Below, piece after piece: positions 20,230 through 20,631 of a stretch of 20,631 bases of DNA. Under the pieces are notes generated by a model. The model was not told the DNA's origin and did no database searches. It was given only the letters and a program-made list of their open reading frames with translations. The position numbers and the translations under genes are program-made. The DNA comes from SCN-69-37 sp044507065 (GTDB lineage: Bacteria; Acidobacteriota; Vicinamibacteria; Vicinamibacterales; SCN-69-37). The stretch is taken from assembly GCA_044507065.1 (NCBI GenBank), contig JBIQJY010000061.1, positions 1 through 20,631 of the forward strand. Reading direction: 5' to 3'. Positions within the stretch are counted from its first letter, which is position 1, and every line of letters starts with the position of its first letter.

Positions 20230-20628
20230 ATGAACATCTCGAAGAATGGCACGCGTGTGTCGTCGCCAGGCTCACCCGAATATTTCACCGGCGCCGTGCG
20301 GGTGGACCCGCTGTTCGAGACGGGTGCGCCGGCGCGCGCGGCCGGCGCCAATGTCACATTCGAACCGGGGGCGCGGACCGCGTGGCACACGCATCCGCTT
20401 GGCCAGACGCTCATCGTGACGGCCGGAACGGGGCGCGTGCAGTCGTGGGGCGGCCCCGTGCAGGAAGTGACTGAGGGAGACGTGGTGTCGTTCGGGCCCG
20501 GCGAGAAACACTGGCATGGGGCGTCGCCGACGACGGCGATGACGCACTTCGCGGTGCACGAGCAGCTCGACGGCCGCATGGTCGAGTGGCTCGAACACGT
20601 GACCGACGCGCAGTACAACGCGCGATAG
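20230..20628 (+). CDS. Manganese cupin, R-selective hydroxynitrile lyase-like
   Basis: A 132-residue single-domain cupin. Cupin motif 1 is ARTAWHTHPLGQTLIVTAGTG (His 53, His 55, Gln 59) and motif 2 is GDVVSFGPGEKHWHGASP (His 94, His 96), followed by TTAMTHFAVHEQLDG (His 106, His 110). As I recall the Granulicella tundricola hydroxynitrile lyase GtHNL, these numbers and flanking residues align almost without gaps: metal ligands His 53, His 55, Gln 59 and His 94, with His 96 and His 106 in the active site. That enzyme cleaves or forms R-cyanohydrins with a bound manganese. The natural role of this family is unclear, and many relatives sit near aldo/keto reductase and carboxymuconolactone decarboxylase genes. 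AAAGGA lies about nine bases before the ATG; a frame open from 20119 has no support. Confidence 0.87.
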   Translation: MNISKNGTRVSSPGSPEYFTGAVRVDPLFETGAPARAAGANVTFEPGARTAWHTHPLGQTLIVTAGTGRVQSWGGPVQEVTEGDVVSFGPGEKHWHGASPTTAMTHFAVHEQLDGRMVEWLEHVTDAQYNAR

Positions 20629-20631
20629 CGC

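Noticed and set aside
1..20631. CRISPR array, tRNA or rRNA genes, insertion sequence, integrase or prophage genes
   Set aside because: I saw no regularly spaced repeats, no tRNA-like cloverleaf with CCA end, and no transposase or integrase motifs.

Overview
The window is GC-rich DNA, probably from an acidobacterium of the Vicinamibacteria type. The strongest sign is a padR repressor gene directly followed by an 'acidobacterial duplicated orphan permease' (ADOP), a pairing very common in that phylum. A clade II nitrous oxide reductase cluster, a Pkn-type serine/threonine kinase and a manganese cupin like the Granulicella hydroxynitrile lyase also fit. The assignment is inference from gene content; no rRNA or tRNA gene is present.

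Left end (1-1193): the N-terminus of a serine/threonine kinase running off the edge (minus strand), a secreted DUF4440/NTF2-like protein (minus strand), and a short coding-like gene tail on the plus strand that overlaps the next gene by ATGA.

Plus-strand block (1190-7337): six closely spaced genes that look like one operon. They encode an AraC-family regulator of the YqhC type, a secreted PQQ-type sugar dehydrogenase, a secreted esterase-713-type alpha/beta hydrolase, a secreted SMP-30-like beta-propeller, an aldo/keto reductase and a secreted tandem carboxymuconolactone-decarboxylase-family protein. Four of the five structural products have export signals, so this looks like an envelope pathway for small carbonyl, ester or lactone compounds under an aldehyde-type regulator. 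The substrate is unknown.

Minus-strand block (16938 down to 7399): a denitrification/N2O respiration cluster in the order DUF2249 protein, lipoprotein azurin, nosZ, nosB-like membrane protein, nosD, nosF, nosY, CusF-SCO copper protein, and then a PQQ sugar dehydrogenase fused to cytochrome c. NosZ has all seven expected CuZ histidines, a complete CuA site and a lipoprotein-like Sec signal instead of a twin-arginine signal, so it is clade II. nosB-D-F-Y are joined by three ATGA overlaps. No nosL or nosR is in the window; the CusF-SCO fusion occupies the copper-chaperone position. Azurin is a likely electron donor to NosZ, and the dehydrogenase-cytochrome could supply electrons from sugar oxidation. 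Perfect inverted repeats lie in front of the DUF2249 gene and the azurin gene, and stable hairpins separate azurin from nosZ and nosZ from nosB.

Right end (17019-20628): the ADOP permease and padR (minus strand) with a candidate PadR operator, then a divergently transcribed cupin whose metal and active-site residues match the R-selective hydroxynitrile lyase family.
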